Of a stretch of 64,000 bases of DNA, positions 37,049 to 47,173 are shown in pieces. Position 1 is the first letter of the stretch. Every line of letters starts with the position of its first letter. Made by a program: the position numbers and the translations under genes. Origin of the DNA: Dendrophyllia cribrosa (Eukaryota > Cnidaria > Anthozoa > Scleractinia > Dendrophylliidae); contig JAJLRJ010000002.1 in assembly GCA_024195265.1 (NCBI GenBank), positions 14,347,867 to 14,411,866 on the forward strand, written 5' to 3'. Below the pieces are notes generated by a model that was given only the letters and a program-made list of their open reading frames with translations, had not been told where the DNA came from and searched no databases.

Positions 37049-37540
37049 TTAGAAATAGCATCTTGTGCACCGAACGATCGAACTTATTTGTACTGAGGCG
37101 GTGAAATTCAGGTCTTCAGGGACCTTTCCGTGCATGTTATGATGTTGTTTATATATAGACGATGACTGTTGTTTGTGTTCCTCTACACGTTCGTGGATTT
37201 GGTGTCCGCGCGTATAACCCAAATAACCCGCATTGCACAGGTCACATTGACTGATTATAGACGACACATTGTTGGTTCACAATCCGCGGCTTAGTCTTTT
37301 CTACTTTAAGTTCTTGATCAATTTTGCGGCTCACAAACACGGGCTGGATAGTTGCCTGTACCATCTGGCTAGATTCTTAAGCTGATTCTTGACAATATTC
37401 TCTGACTCTTGCTTGAATGGTGAGACCACTCGAACAATGTTTCTTGTTTCATGAGGCGCAGGACAGGGCTGCTGTTCGGAAACCCTTGAGTGAACGAACC
37501 GTTTGATAGTAGAATTAGTCAGGTGTTTTGGTTACTTCAA
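37049..37540 (-). mobile_element. Penelope-like retroelement, C-terminal region with GIY-YIG motif (decayed)
   Basis: Minus-strand translation shows the region after the reverse transcriptase: NIVRVVSPFK, a frameshift, IQPVFVSRKIDQELK, KPRIVNQQCVVY, another frameshift, then CDLCNAGYLGYTRGHQIHER with VEEHK. This is the spacing and wording of the GIY-YIG endonuclease end of Penelope-like elements. At least two frame breaks show it is dead. The reverse transcriptase part is missing upstream and the final residues are replaced by unrelated sequence. Confidence 0.75.
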
Positions 37541-38359
37541 CCTTGTGAATATTGTCTTTGAACTATCACACTGAATCGGTATGCACGATCGAGCAAATGA
37601 ACTACCCTAAAATGGACTACCCCCTCAAATCTCTACTTATTCCAGATGATTACTATTCAGAGAAGCCTACTATTGCACTTTCTACTTTCTTTGCACGTAC
37701 CTTCGTCCCGCACAGCCGCCATTTTGATGAATAATTACAGTAACGAACAACGGTAACTGCTGTTCACCAAAAGCGTAGACTCGGGTTCTCACGAGCTGTC
37801 GGCTCGCACAACTTTTACCTCATGTTTTGCTTTTTCTTCTCCTTCTATATGTTTCGAACGGGTATACATTGAACTTTTTTTGAAGGATTTTGGTTTTGAC
37901 TGAATGAACCTTTCACATAGCCATGTGCTACGGACTGGACTGTCAAGTCTGTCTTTTGTGATTTCCGGTCCTGTAATCACGTTTTGCAACCTGGTTCCCA
38001 AGGTCTCTCTTGTTTTTGCCCTTATAGAATTTGACCTCTTTCAGCTAGTGTACTTTATATATTACAGTTGGTGTATTGCTTGTGCCATTCATACTGTATG
38101 CTGCAAACTTAAAGCGTTAGGTAATTAAGTAATCAAACGACATTTTTAACTTCTCAACAGTAGGAACCGTCTTTAGTATCATTTTGAAAAAACCCCAAAA
38201 CATATTTGTGTGAATGAAAACTTAAAAATAATACTTCAGTTTTGTTAACAATTACTAAACTAGCGCATTAAAGCTGTAAAAAAATGTCTTCGGCTGCGGA
38301 TGGCCAGGATGGAATCAGTGGAATGGATTGAAACTGTTCAAGTTGTTCCCTTGTGTCTT
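37541..38359. other. Unassigned region
   Basis: No gene recognised. Some of the first part may belong to the decayed Penelope-like element. Confidence 0.4.
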
Positions 38360-39126
38360 GGAAAAATCGCTAAACCCTTTCACTCCCAGAGTCAATTATG
38401 GTAACATGTACATGTAAATAGTTCCAGTAACTTTTGAGTCTGTTGACGAAATCCTATGGTGTGACCATTCAAATGTATGGTGGCCTAGAACTGCCATAAG
38501 GATTTTTGATTTGTAATGGAGATTTTTACTTTAATTTTGAATTAATTTTTAAATTTTTAATTTAATTTCATAAAATTTATTTTTTTTATTATAAAAAAAA
38601 AATTTCCTTTTTTGTCGATGATAATTTTTTTTTTATGGCTAGAAATCAAAAACTTTATTTTTTTACTGAGACGGAAAAACGAAAAAATAATGATTACAGA
38701 AATAAATCACAATGAAAAAAAAAAACGAAAAAACTATTTTTTTTGGAAAAAAATTGTGGACTCCTGTGAAAAAAAAAATTGTGGACCGCTGTGAAAAAAA
38801 AATTGTGGACCCCTGTGAAAAAAAAATTGTGGACCGCTGTGGCCTAAAACTGCCATAGACCACGATGCATTGCGCCACCTAACATCATGCTCGTTCCAAT
38901 ATGGCAGCTACTGGGATCCGCAACGATGCACGGAAAGAAACATCGAGCTAAAGGAAACGCTAATTAATTACGTTAAACAAGGTCTCATTATGCATGGAGT
39001 ATTAGAACCCTGGACAGACGCCTTCGCTATTTTGAAATTAGTTTCACCGATCGTAGCGCAACAGTCGACCAAGTGGAAGCTGCAGTGAAGTACGAAATGA
39101 AAGCTCCCGGAAAGCTGCTGGGCTAT

Positions 39127-41611
39127 GGACAGTACTAAACCACGAAACACCGAAACGAAACAGCGAAACACCGAAACGAAACACCGAAACAGCGAAACAG
39201 CTATTTTTTCCTTCCGGTTTTTCTGAAACAGTGTTTTTTCAAGTGATTGAAATTCCTTGAAGTATATAAATTATTCGTATTTAATTTTCGCAACCGAGTG
39301 CTTCAGACTTTTGGAAGCGAGTTTTCACATTTCGCCAGCGAGTTTATTATTCCCGCTAGGGGTGTGCGGAAAACTCAGACCCGGAAAACCCAGACCTCAG
39401 ACCTCAGACCCGGCGGAAAACTCAGACCCCTCGAAATTACAAAATAAATGAACTCCACTCATGATCAATTTTATGCGCCGATCAATTCGAAACATCAACA
39501 TCACCCCCCCCCCGGGCAATGCCCCGGGCATTTGAACTTTTGAAGATCGACTTGTTCAAATTCCCGCCCCCTTGGCGAAAATTGCATTCAAATACCCCAC
39601 CATAGCACAGGATTTGATGGTCAAATGCCCCTCCTAAAGATCAAAAGTTTTTAGTGAGAATAAAAAATACACTTTGCATTCAGTTTTTCTGATTTATTCT
39701 ACCGAGTGTTTTCCTCGAGAATATACTCAACTGAACCGCGTATACTTTGCAACTGATATTTCACTGCACGGCACTTCCGCTGTGGACACCACGTCGAAAT
39801 GAATTTGTTATTGTTTGGGGATTTACTTTTCGATAATTTTTTTCTGAATTGAGTAATTCCTCGTGTGATCAACAAATGTTGCAAAAATATTTAGCAAAGC
39901 GGTTGTAAAGTTGTAAAGTTGGGTTTTGAACAAATCGTTTGCAAGCGTTATTCCAAAAAGTGAAAATTCATTAATCTAAACGCATTTTATAGCAACTGAC
40001 AAATGTTTCCTGAGAGAAAGGTTGTTGTTCATTCTGATTTTACAGTGTTTTTTCTTTTCAATTAATGGCCGTTTAAGATCTGCGGATCTGCGGACTGGCA
40101 ATACAGTCAGCCACTTTGACTTCGAAATCTCTAGTACGCGTTGAATGGCAGTTGAAGCTATATTTTAAAAATCTACAATTTACAAACCTTAAAAAACATT
40201 GCAAAGCTTTGTTAGCCCCTTTTTCACTTGCCACTAACAAAAACGATATTTTTTCCTTTAATAGGCCTCTACTAAAAAAAAAACCGATATTTGGAACACT
40301 TCCGGTTCAAATTCCCCACCCCACCTGGGCAAAGTCAAATTCCCCACCCCCGTGATGGCCTTTCACATCAAATGCCCGACTCCCCGGGCATAGAAAATGT
40401 TCAAATGCCCAGGGCATGCCCGGGGGGGGATGTTGATGTTTCGAATTGATCGGCGCATTAGTCACCTCGCGTAAAATGTTTTATTGTCACGCAATCACCC
40501 CAGGAGATCGCTTTATAGAATACAGCGAGATGTTTATCTTGCCCGGTTCATCGCTGTCGATCAAACAGGGAAAAACTATAAACACGGTTTAAAATAGCAG
40601 TCGACACTTCGATCACTTTTCACTGAAAAAAATGGAAAAAAAAGTCGCGAAAATGTTAGTCAAATTAAGTCAGTTTTGTATACATTCATAGTTATTTATA
40701 GGTGCTAGACAAAACAGATTTCCCGTGTTTGCGAGTGTAGAAGCGCTCAGAGTTGCATATTTTACGCTTGAGCAAACACCTGAAGAGCGCGCCGCATTCA
40801 GGAATCGCAACAAAACACATTAATTTAGATGAAGATTCTGAGGCGGATATTATTTTAGCAGTTCAAAGCATGCGATGTGTCCAACAGTCAGTTTTTTAAT
40901 ATTATTTCAAGGTTTTTAGTAAGAAAGTAAAATTTTATTCCAGGGAGAATTTGGTCACGTGCTAGGCAACGATGGCAGTACTTACAAGTATGCGACACAT
41001 GTACATGTAATTCGAGTTACCTAAATCAAGAAAACAAAAATTACCGTTTCGATTCTTATCGGAGTTTAGTAATGTCCTCAAGAAAAAGGAAAAATGCTAA
41101 ATATCTCTTGTCGGCTGCTATTTTAAACCGTGTTTATAGTTTTTCCCTGTTTGATCGACAGCGATGAACCGGGCAAGATAAACATCTCGCTGTATTCTAT
41201 ATAAGCGATCTCCTGGAGTGATTGCGTGACAACAAAACATTTTACGCGAGGTGACTAAAATTGATCATGAGTGAAGTTTATTTCTTTTGTAATTTCGAGG
41301 GGTCTGAGTTTTCCGCCGGGTCTAAGTTTTGAAATTTCGAGGGGTCTGAGTTTTCCGCTGGGTCTGAGGTCTGAGGTCTGAGTTTTCCGGGTCTGAGTTT
41401 TCCGCACGCCCCTAGCGGGAATAATAAACTCGCTTCCAAAAGTCTGAAGCACTCGGTTGCGAAAATTAAATACGAATAATTTATATACTTCAAAGAATTT
41501 CAATCACTTGAAAAAACACTGTTTCAGAAAAACCGGAAGGAAAAAATAGCTGTTTCGCTGTTTCGGTGTTTCGTTTCGGTGTTTCGCTGTTTCGTGGTTT
41601 AGTACTGTGCC
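39127..41611. mobile_element. Foldback element with 8-bp target duplication (hAT-like), middle layer
   Basis: Starts GGACAGTACTAAACC and ends with the complement of GGCACAGTACTAAACC. It is flanked by TGGGCTAT at 39119-39126 and 41612-41619. The 8-bp duplication is typical of hAT elements. The arms pair for about 490 bases (39127-39473 plus 40461-40608 against 41109-41611). The loop 40609-41108 shows no recognisable gene. Removing the element and one target copy restores the conserved GYRAM codons of the host integrase-like frame. Confidence 0.8.
39474..40457. mobile_element. Harbinger-type non-autonomous element, TTA target duplication, inner layer
   Basis: Terminal repeats start TGCGCCGATCAATTCG and extend about 60 bases including CCCGGGCA-rich blocks. 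TTA lies at 39471-39473 and 40458-40460. The opposite arm of the host element (about 41262) reads straight through the site without the insert. A 3-bp TTA/TAA duplication is characteristic of PIF/Harbinger elements. No transposase is seen. Confidence 0.8.
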
Positions 41612-42065
41612 TGGGCTATCGTGCTATGTAGAAGAAACTACGAGAAGTCCATGATTTGTGTGTGCCGCGTGATTTGGTGCACACAGTTATGTATAATGTA
41701 GACCCAGCAGCGCTAGAAGAAAGGACCCCACAATTCAAACAAAAGAAACGGAAGGGTCACTTCATGTCAAAGGGAACCGACTGGGTACATTCCCTTGATG
41801 GTCCTGATAAACTTATGGGATATTAGAACAGCACTTTCCCATTTCAAAAGAGCGAAGGCGTCTGTCCAAGGTTCTAATAATCAAAATCTCGTTCCATGAA
41901 GTCAACAACTTCCTCACGTCGGAGACCTTGTTTAACGTACTCAATTAGCGTTTCTTTTAGCTCGATGTTTTCTTTCCATGCATCGTTGCGGATCCTAGTA
42001 GCTGCCATATTAGAACGAGCATGATGTTAGGTGGCGCAATGCATCTTGGTCTATGGCAGTTTTAG

Positions 42066-42326
42066 GCGGTCCACAATTTTTTTTTCACAGGGGTCCACAA
42101 TTTTTTTTCACAGCGGTCCACATTTTTTTTTTCACAGCGGTCCACATTTTTTTTTTCACAGCGGTCCACATTTTTTTTTCACAGCGGTCCACAATTTTTG
42201 TTTTTTTCACAGCGGTCCACAATTTTTTTTTTCACAGCGGTCCACAATTTTTTTTTCACAGCGGTCCACAATTTTTTTTTTTTCACAGCGGTCCACAATT
42301 TTTTTTTCACAGCGGTCCACAATTTC
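42066..42326 (+). repeat. Minisatellite, about eleven 22-27-bp units (GTCCACA-T run-CACAGCG)
   Basis: Units of GTCCACAATTTTTTTTCACA with variable T runs, followed by a run of about 22 C. About four units occur in the opposite orientation at 38752-38842, so the array lies in both arms of the outer transposon and has expanded in the right one. Confidence 0.9.
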
Positions 42327-42331
42327 CCGCC

Positions 42332-42362
<31 letters not shown>

Positions 42363-42640
42363 AATGTTTTTTCGTTTTTTTTTTTCATTGTGATTTATTT
42401 CAAAAAGAATATATTTTTTTATAATAAAAAAAAATAAATTTTATGAAATTAAATTAAAAATTTAAAAATTAATTCAAAATTAAAGTAAAAATCTCCATTA
42501 CAAAGCAAAAATCCTTATGGCAGTTCTAGGCCACCATAGTAATGGAACCTCTTCAGCAGTACTTTTTTAATATTTTACAAAATGAAATTTGGGATTTTTT
42601 TAAATTTTGATGATTGGCACTCTTGGGAATCAAAAGGTTA

Positions 42641-42802
42641 AATCTGATTATGGTTTGTTCTCTCTCCTCGAGGAATCACATGATGTATTCCTCTCGATGT
42701 TATAAGAGCGTTTTGTGTAAGAGGAAAGGTACTTCGTCAAATATTTAGTAGGGTTTTGACCAAAAAGAGCAAAATTCCCTTGGTCAACATTGCCCCTTTA
42801 AA
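42641..42802 (-). mobile_element. Partial copy of the TTAAAGGGG MITE family
   Basis: AAATCTGATTATGGTTTGTT and TTTTGACCAAAAAGAGCAAA, ending CCCCTTTAAAG, are the reverse of sequence in 58425-58920. Confidence 0.6.
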
Positions 42803-42897
42803 GAAATTCTTGTACATGCTGATTGATTAGTATTATATCGGATCTGTCTCTCCGAACATTAATTTAAATCCCTAAAATCGCCCAAATACCATAGTGT

Positions 42898-43175
42898 TAA
42901 AAAATGAATAAATAAAATAAATAGGACTTGATTTCAGTGGAATCCACGAGGTGGTTCTTACTTCCACTGTTTCCGGATCGAATTGGAATTTGGAAATGTT
43001 GGTTTTTGTGGAGGGAAGAAAACCGGAGTAAGTACCTGGAGAAACACCTCGGATTAAGGACGAGGCCAACAACAAACTCAACCCACATATGGCGTCGCCT
43101 CCGGGAATCGATCCCGAGCCACACTGGTGGGAGGCGAGTGTTCTCACCACTACGCCATCCCTGCTTCCTATCACA
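42898..43175 (-). mobile_element. tRNA-derived SINE with AAATAAAT-like tail
   Basis: On the minus strand a clear tRNA-like head: GATGGCGTAGTGGTGAGAAC (box A) and GGCTCGGGATCGATTCCCGG (box B and T arm), anticodon stem between. The body follows, ending in TATTTATTTTATTTATTC at 42904-42923. Confidence 0.75.
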
Positions 43176-43240
43176 CTTGACTTATGTCCTTCTCCCCCTG
43201 TGCGGAATAGGGCCGGCTACACACTTACAACTCCTTTATC

Positions 43241-43317
43241 CCTGCTAACTAACTAGTCTAACCAACTAACCAAGTAACTAACTAACTGACTGACTGACTG
43301 ACTGACTAACTAACTCG
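43241..43317 (+). repeat. ACTA/ACTG microsatellite
   Basis: Runs of AACTAACT then five ACTG units, then ACTAACTAACT. Confidence 0.9.
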
Positions 43318-43480
43318 GCCTGCTCCCCACATACTTATGCGCACACTTGTAAGGATTCAATAACGAAACTGGTAAGTCATTTGCTCTTGGGCTCGTGTTT
43401 TACTTTATTACACAGTGCTTGGGTCTGCTTTGAACGCAGTGATACGAGCTATATTATACTTTTTTAGTATATTTTTTTAA

Positions 43481-43640
43481 AAAAGGTCACGACTTTTTTT
43501 AATCAGTTGCAAACATGTCGCGGATGAAACTTCATCCTTCTTCAGTACAAGAAACACAACCTTCTTGTACTGAAGATGGATGAAGTTTCATCCGCAACAC
43601 CATGAGTTTGCAATTAAAAAAGTCGTGACCTTTTTGAAAA
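43481..43640. repeat. Inverted repeat (foldback)
   Basis: AAAAAGGTCACGACTTTTTT and GCGGATGAAACTTCATCC are mirrored by GGATGAAGTTTCATCCGC and AAAAAAGTCGTGACCTTTTT around a loop of about 12 bases. Confidence 0.85.
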
Positions 43641-43727
43641 TCATTTCTTGCTGCTGTCCCTACGGAAATTTGGTAATTAGTATATTATTGCGTCGACGAA
43701 GGAGACGCTTCCTAATCTTGTCGGCAA

Positions 43728-43891
43728 GGCGGAACGAATCGAGAAAAGTGTCGGTACCAAATCTGCGCCATCTTGAAACGTCACAATAGTATCCAGCATG
43801 CTTAGCGCGTCGTCTAGGCGGAACAAATCGAGAAAAGTGTCGGTACCAAATCTGCGCCATCTTGAAACGTCACAATAGTATCCAGCATTCC
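43728..43891 (+). repeat. Tandem duplication, 90-bp period
   Basis: GGCGGAACGAATCGAGAAAA to ATAGTATCCAGCAT occurs twice with one difference near the start. Confidence 0.9.
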
Positions 43892-45002
43892 CAGCGCGTG
43901 GAAATCAGGCATCATCCTGGGGAGCTGGGGTTCCGAAATGTCACATGTGAATAATCTATTTGTCTTGATTTAGTTTCGGATATTTTCCCGATTTTGGAAT
44001 CGTACGGCTCAATATTTCAATGCCTACTAAAAGGACGCAGTGGAAAAATTGGACGAAGGTTCATTTCCGGACCAAGTAAGTTGTTGGGTCTCTTTGGAAT
44101 CAAGCAAGAAGTTATCGGATTTTCCTCGCTACCGTTCTGGTATGTTTTGAATGTTCTATCTTGATTTTGCTGTGGTTCTCTGCCTGATTTGGGAAGCTTT
44201 CACCTAAATACCGACGTCGTTCTTCGCGATGTTCTACGGTACGGTGCAATTCGCTGTATGTCTTGTAGCAATAATTCACTGACCGTCCGTGCCAGGCGAA
44301 CGCAAAATTGCTCCTGTATCGGGCGCATTTGCGACTAAAGATTTCGCAGTTTTGTGACTAAAATTTGTCTAGCTAATAAAGGAATTATATTCAACAGTCT
44401 TGTGTCCTACTTGCAACTGGTAGTTGTAATTTTATCCGAAAAATCCTGCGAAATTCACGTTGAATGTTGCGTGACTTAATCGTCGATTTCACGCTCCATT
44501 AACGCGGTGTCCAAGAAGTTTATCAAGGGAGCACTTTTTTAGGCTTTCTAAGAAATTTCTCATTTCCGGTTCCGGTATTAGTTTATGTACTGAGGAGTAT
44601 GATTTCAGAATCGGAGAAATATTAAACCGAAATGAAATCAAGAGAAATATACTATTTATATGTCGGAAAAATCTGAGACTTTTCGGAGTACACAGCACGG
44701 CAGGATTTTCCCTGATCCCACGGCGATAGCGTGAATTTGTTTGATGTCGGCTCGGCATTTTTGCCTGCGTGACATATACCGCGACATAGCCCTTTTAAAC
44801 AGTGGCTGAATGAATTCATGAAACTGAGGTACTAGGTCAAGACGAGGTGCCACGGGATAAGGAGACGCACTATAATCTATGATTACTACTAGTAATTAGC
44901 TATATTATAATTAGCGAAATGGCTCTTAGATGCAGCCATCCGTTTCAGTAAATAAACATAATCAAGCTTGGCTGGCATGGCCCATGCATTTTTTAAAAAC
45001 AT
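43892..45002. other. Unassigned region
   Basis: No exon or repeat recognised; the open frames here resemble no family I know. Confidence 0.4.
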
Positions 45003-45945
45003 ACGTGAAGTTCTTGGTTGTGAATTTAATGAACCTACTTTACAGTATAAAACGGGCGGACTCTCGGACGAGCCTTATACCTCTAGATTCCAAGTTTTGG
45101 GCAGCACGCATAACTCAGGCGCTCATATCATCCGACTTCTAAGTTTGCATATTATTCATTTCTAATAGAGCTAGAGTTATTATCACGTTTAAATATCATG
45201 AACTCCTTGGATGTGAATGAATGTTTCTATTACACATTAACCGGGCCGTCACCGTTATTTATTACAATCAGTGACATCAGTGGACTCGCGGACGAGCCTT
45301 ATCACCTGTAGTTTCTAAGATATGATATTTTGGGGCACTGGCATAAATCGTGCGTATCAACCAACTGCTAAGTTTGCATATTATTCGTTTCCAATAGAGC
45401 AAGGAGTAAGAGTTGTTAATTATCACGTTTAAATATTATGAACGTTTTGGATATGAATGGATGAAACTATGATTACACATTAACCGGACCGTCACCGTTA
45501 TTTACAATCAGCGGACTCGCAGACGAGTCTTATTCCTCTTTTTTTGACTAAGATAAGTATGATATTTTTAAGCAGCAAATCGGGCGTATCAACCGACTTC
45601 TCAGTATGCATATTTTTCGTTGAGAGTATTATCGTGACGTTTAAATATTATGAAGTTCTTGGATGTGAATCTATATTACCAATTTATTTTCTCTTGATAT
45701 TACATATTAACGGACTCACCTCGCGGACGAGCGTTACCGCTCGTTTGTATTAAAAATGTGATTTGGATGAAACTATTCTTTACAGCAATGGGCGGACTCG
45801 CGGACAAGTCTTAGATTATACACCTAAGTTCTGACTGATATTTTTGGGCAGCATGCATAAATCGAGCGTATCAACCAACTTCTAAGTTTGCATATTACTC
45901 GTTTTCAATTAGAGAGTAATATCACCACGTTTAAATTTGGTGCGG
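45003..45945 (+). repeat. Diverged satellite array, about 4.5 units of about 225 bp
   Basis: Units share CTTGGATGTGAAT, ACATTAACCGG.CCGTCACCG, GGACTCGCGGACGAGCCTTA, CGTATCAACCAACT.CTAAG and TTTGCATATTATTCGTT. The GGACTCGCGGACGAG word is at about 45057, 45281, 45512, 45713 and 45793; the last interval is shortened by a deletion. GACTCG-CGGA-CGAGTC is a self-complementary stem. Confidence 0.85.
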
Positions 45946-47083
45946 TGTAATGGTTTTCTATGATGTAGACGGCTGGAGAGTAACTGAGCGATTATTGACA
46001 ATACTCAGAGTGTAAATCAAGTTGTGCAACAAACTTTTGTTTAAAACTGTCAGAATGTTTAACTGGCTGACTCAAATTTAAATTTTGTTCAACTTCTCAT
46101 TCAAACGCAAAACCCCTTGTAGAGTACTAACCTCTTGAGAAATCACAGTCAGTTGAGGTGAAATTGTTGTCGGCAGCGACTGACTTGTGGCTGCTACCGG
46201 GGGCTGCTGTAGGGTTATAAAATCACCAGGCATATAATATCTGTGGTATTGCACATTGATACGCTTCGCGGATTGTTATCAATGGGCCATTTTCATGCAG
46301 TTGTTTGTAAACTACTAACACCTACCGAAATCCGGTTTTGTCTGTTGCTTTCTAATGTTAATTATGGCTATTGTTATTTAAGCTCCACTTGGATTACAAA
46401 TTTCAAATAAGAAAGGAAAAACAAAATCGCATAAAAGGCGGTTTGTTGTGGCGACATTTGAAGAGAGTGTTCAGCTGTTCACGCTTATATGATCAAATAT
46501 TTAAATCAGTTCGGAAATAGCCCCAGACCATTGATAAACTTGTTCGTCTGGTCAGGAATGAAACCATAGGTAGCCCAAGCTATATATGTCACAGTAACCG
46601 TTACGAGCGAAATTATAAGGATTTGTATGAGGAAAAACGGTCCATTCTAGGAGCTAAAAAATACGAACAAGATTTCAATAAAAATTGCCTATCTTACTTC
46701 GCTTGTGTGTTTCCTTGTCTCCTATGTGGTTTTTGGGGCGATTTAGAGCATTTCACGTGAGTTTTAGTTCCGCATTGCTTTCTCTCTATATATCCATTCC
46801 CAAGGTAGGGTACTTCAACCGAGAGGCCGAGCGGATCCACTGAAGGAAACCCGCCGTAAATTCGCTCCAAACCCTCCGATCGCCTCGAAACTTCACGTAG
46901 ACCACGGACGATAGTTCTGTTGTCCATTCCAACTCTTTATCCGAGACCCGGGTACATGGAAAGAGCATTAAAGGTCGCCAATCTCTGCACACTTTTCCGT
47001 TGAGATCGTTCGACAGAGGCTTGATCCAGAAATCTCTAAGCCGAACGTTTGAAAAATGGCTTAGCGATCCGGCCTTTGGGTAG
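45946..47083. other. Unassigned region
   Basis: Two overlapping minus-strand frames at 46694-46992 match no family I recognise. No splice structure supports them. Confidence 0.4.
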
Positions 47084-47173
47084 AATTTCTTACTGACCCG
47101 GTGGGCGACTGTGCCGAGGGTGATATTGTCTTTAGTAACATTTTACAGTCGCCCACCGGGTCAGTAAGAAATT
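47084..47173. repeat. Hairpin with 29-bp perfect arms
   Basis: TTCTTACTGACCCGGTGGGC in the left arm is perfectly mirrored in the right arm (47145-47173), with a 32-base loop. Confidence 0.9.

Larger units (their letters stand above)
38476..42540 (+). mobile_element. Long-TIR DNA transposon carrying remnants of an integrase-like gene (outer layer of a nest)
   Basis: The ends mirror each other (TATGGTGGCCTAGAACTGCC at the left, its complement at the right) and the arms pair for roughly 600 bases. It is flanked by AATG at 38472-38475 and 42541-42544 inside a dispersed repeat whose intact form is seen at 2278-2400 and 62512-62717. Between the arms are pieces of a gene: RTLDRRLRYFEISFTD and KAPGKLLGY (about 39010-39126), then RAM-stop-KKLREVHDLCVPRDLV and GTDWVHSLDGPDKLMGY (41620-41823). 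These read like the N-terminal half of the integrase-core (rve-like) protein family common in cnidarian and fish genomes. Two in-frame TAG codons replace expected Trp and Gln. The element is non-autonomous and broken by a second transposon. Confidence 0.75.
38360..42645 (+). mobile_element. R1 MITE copy 2, split by the nested transposons
   Basis: The left half (38360-38475) ends GACCATTCAAATG and the right half (42541-42645) resumes AATGGAACCTCTTCAGCAG. The two halves are contiguous in R1 copies 1 and 3. This copy therefore predates the outer element at 38476-42540. Confidence 0.7.

Noticed and set aside
42031..42437. Several 70-120-residue open frames rich in Phe, His and Gly
   Set aside because: They are translations of the GTCCACA/poly-T minisatellite and the C run.
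43481..43640. Hammerhead ribozyme
   Set aside because: GATGAAACTTCATCC is self-complementary but no CTGATGA...GAAA core can be laid out.
46694..46992. Overlapping minus-strand frames
   Set aside because: I recognise no family; two frames are equally open, which argues against coding.
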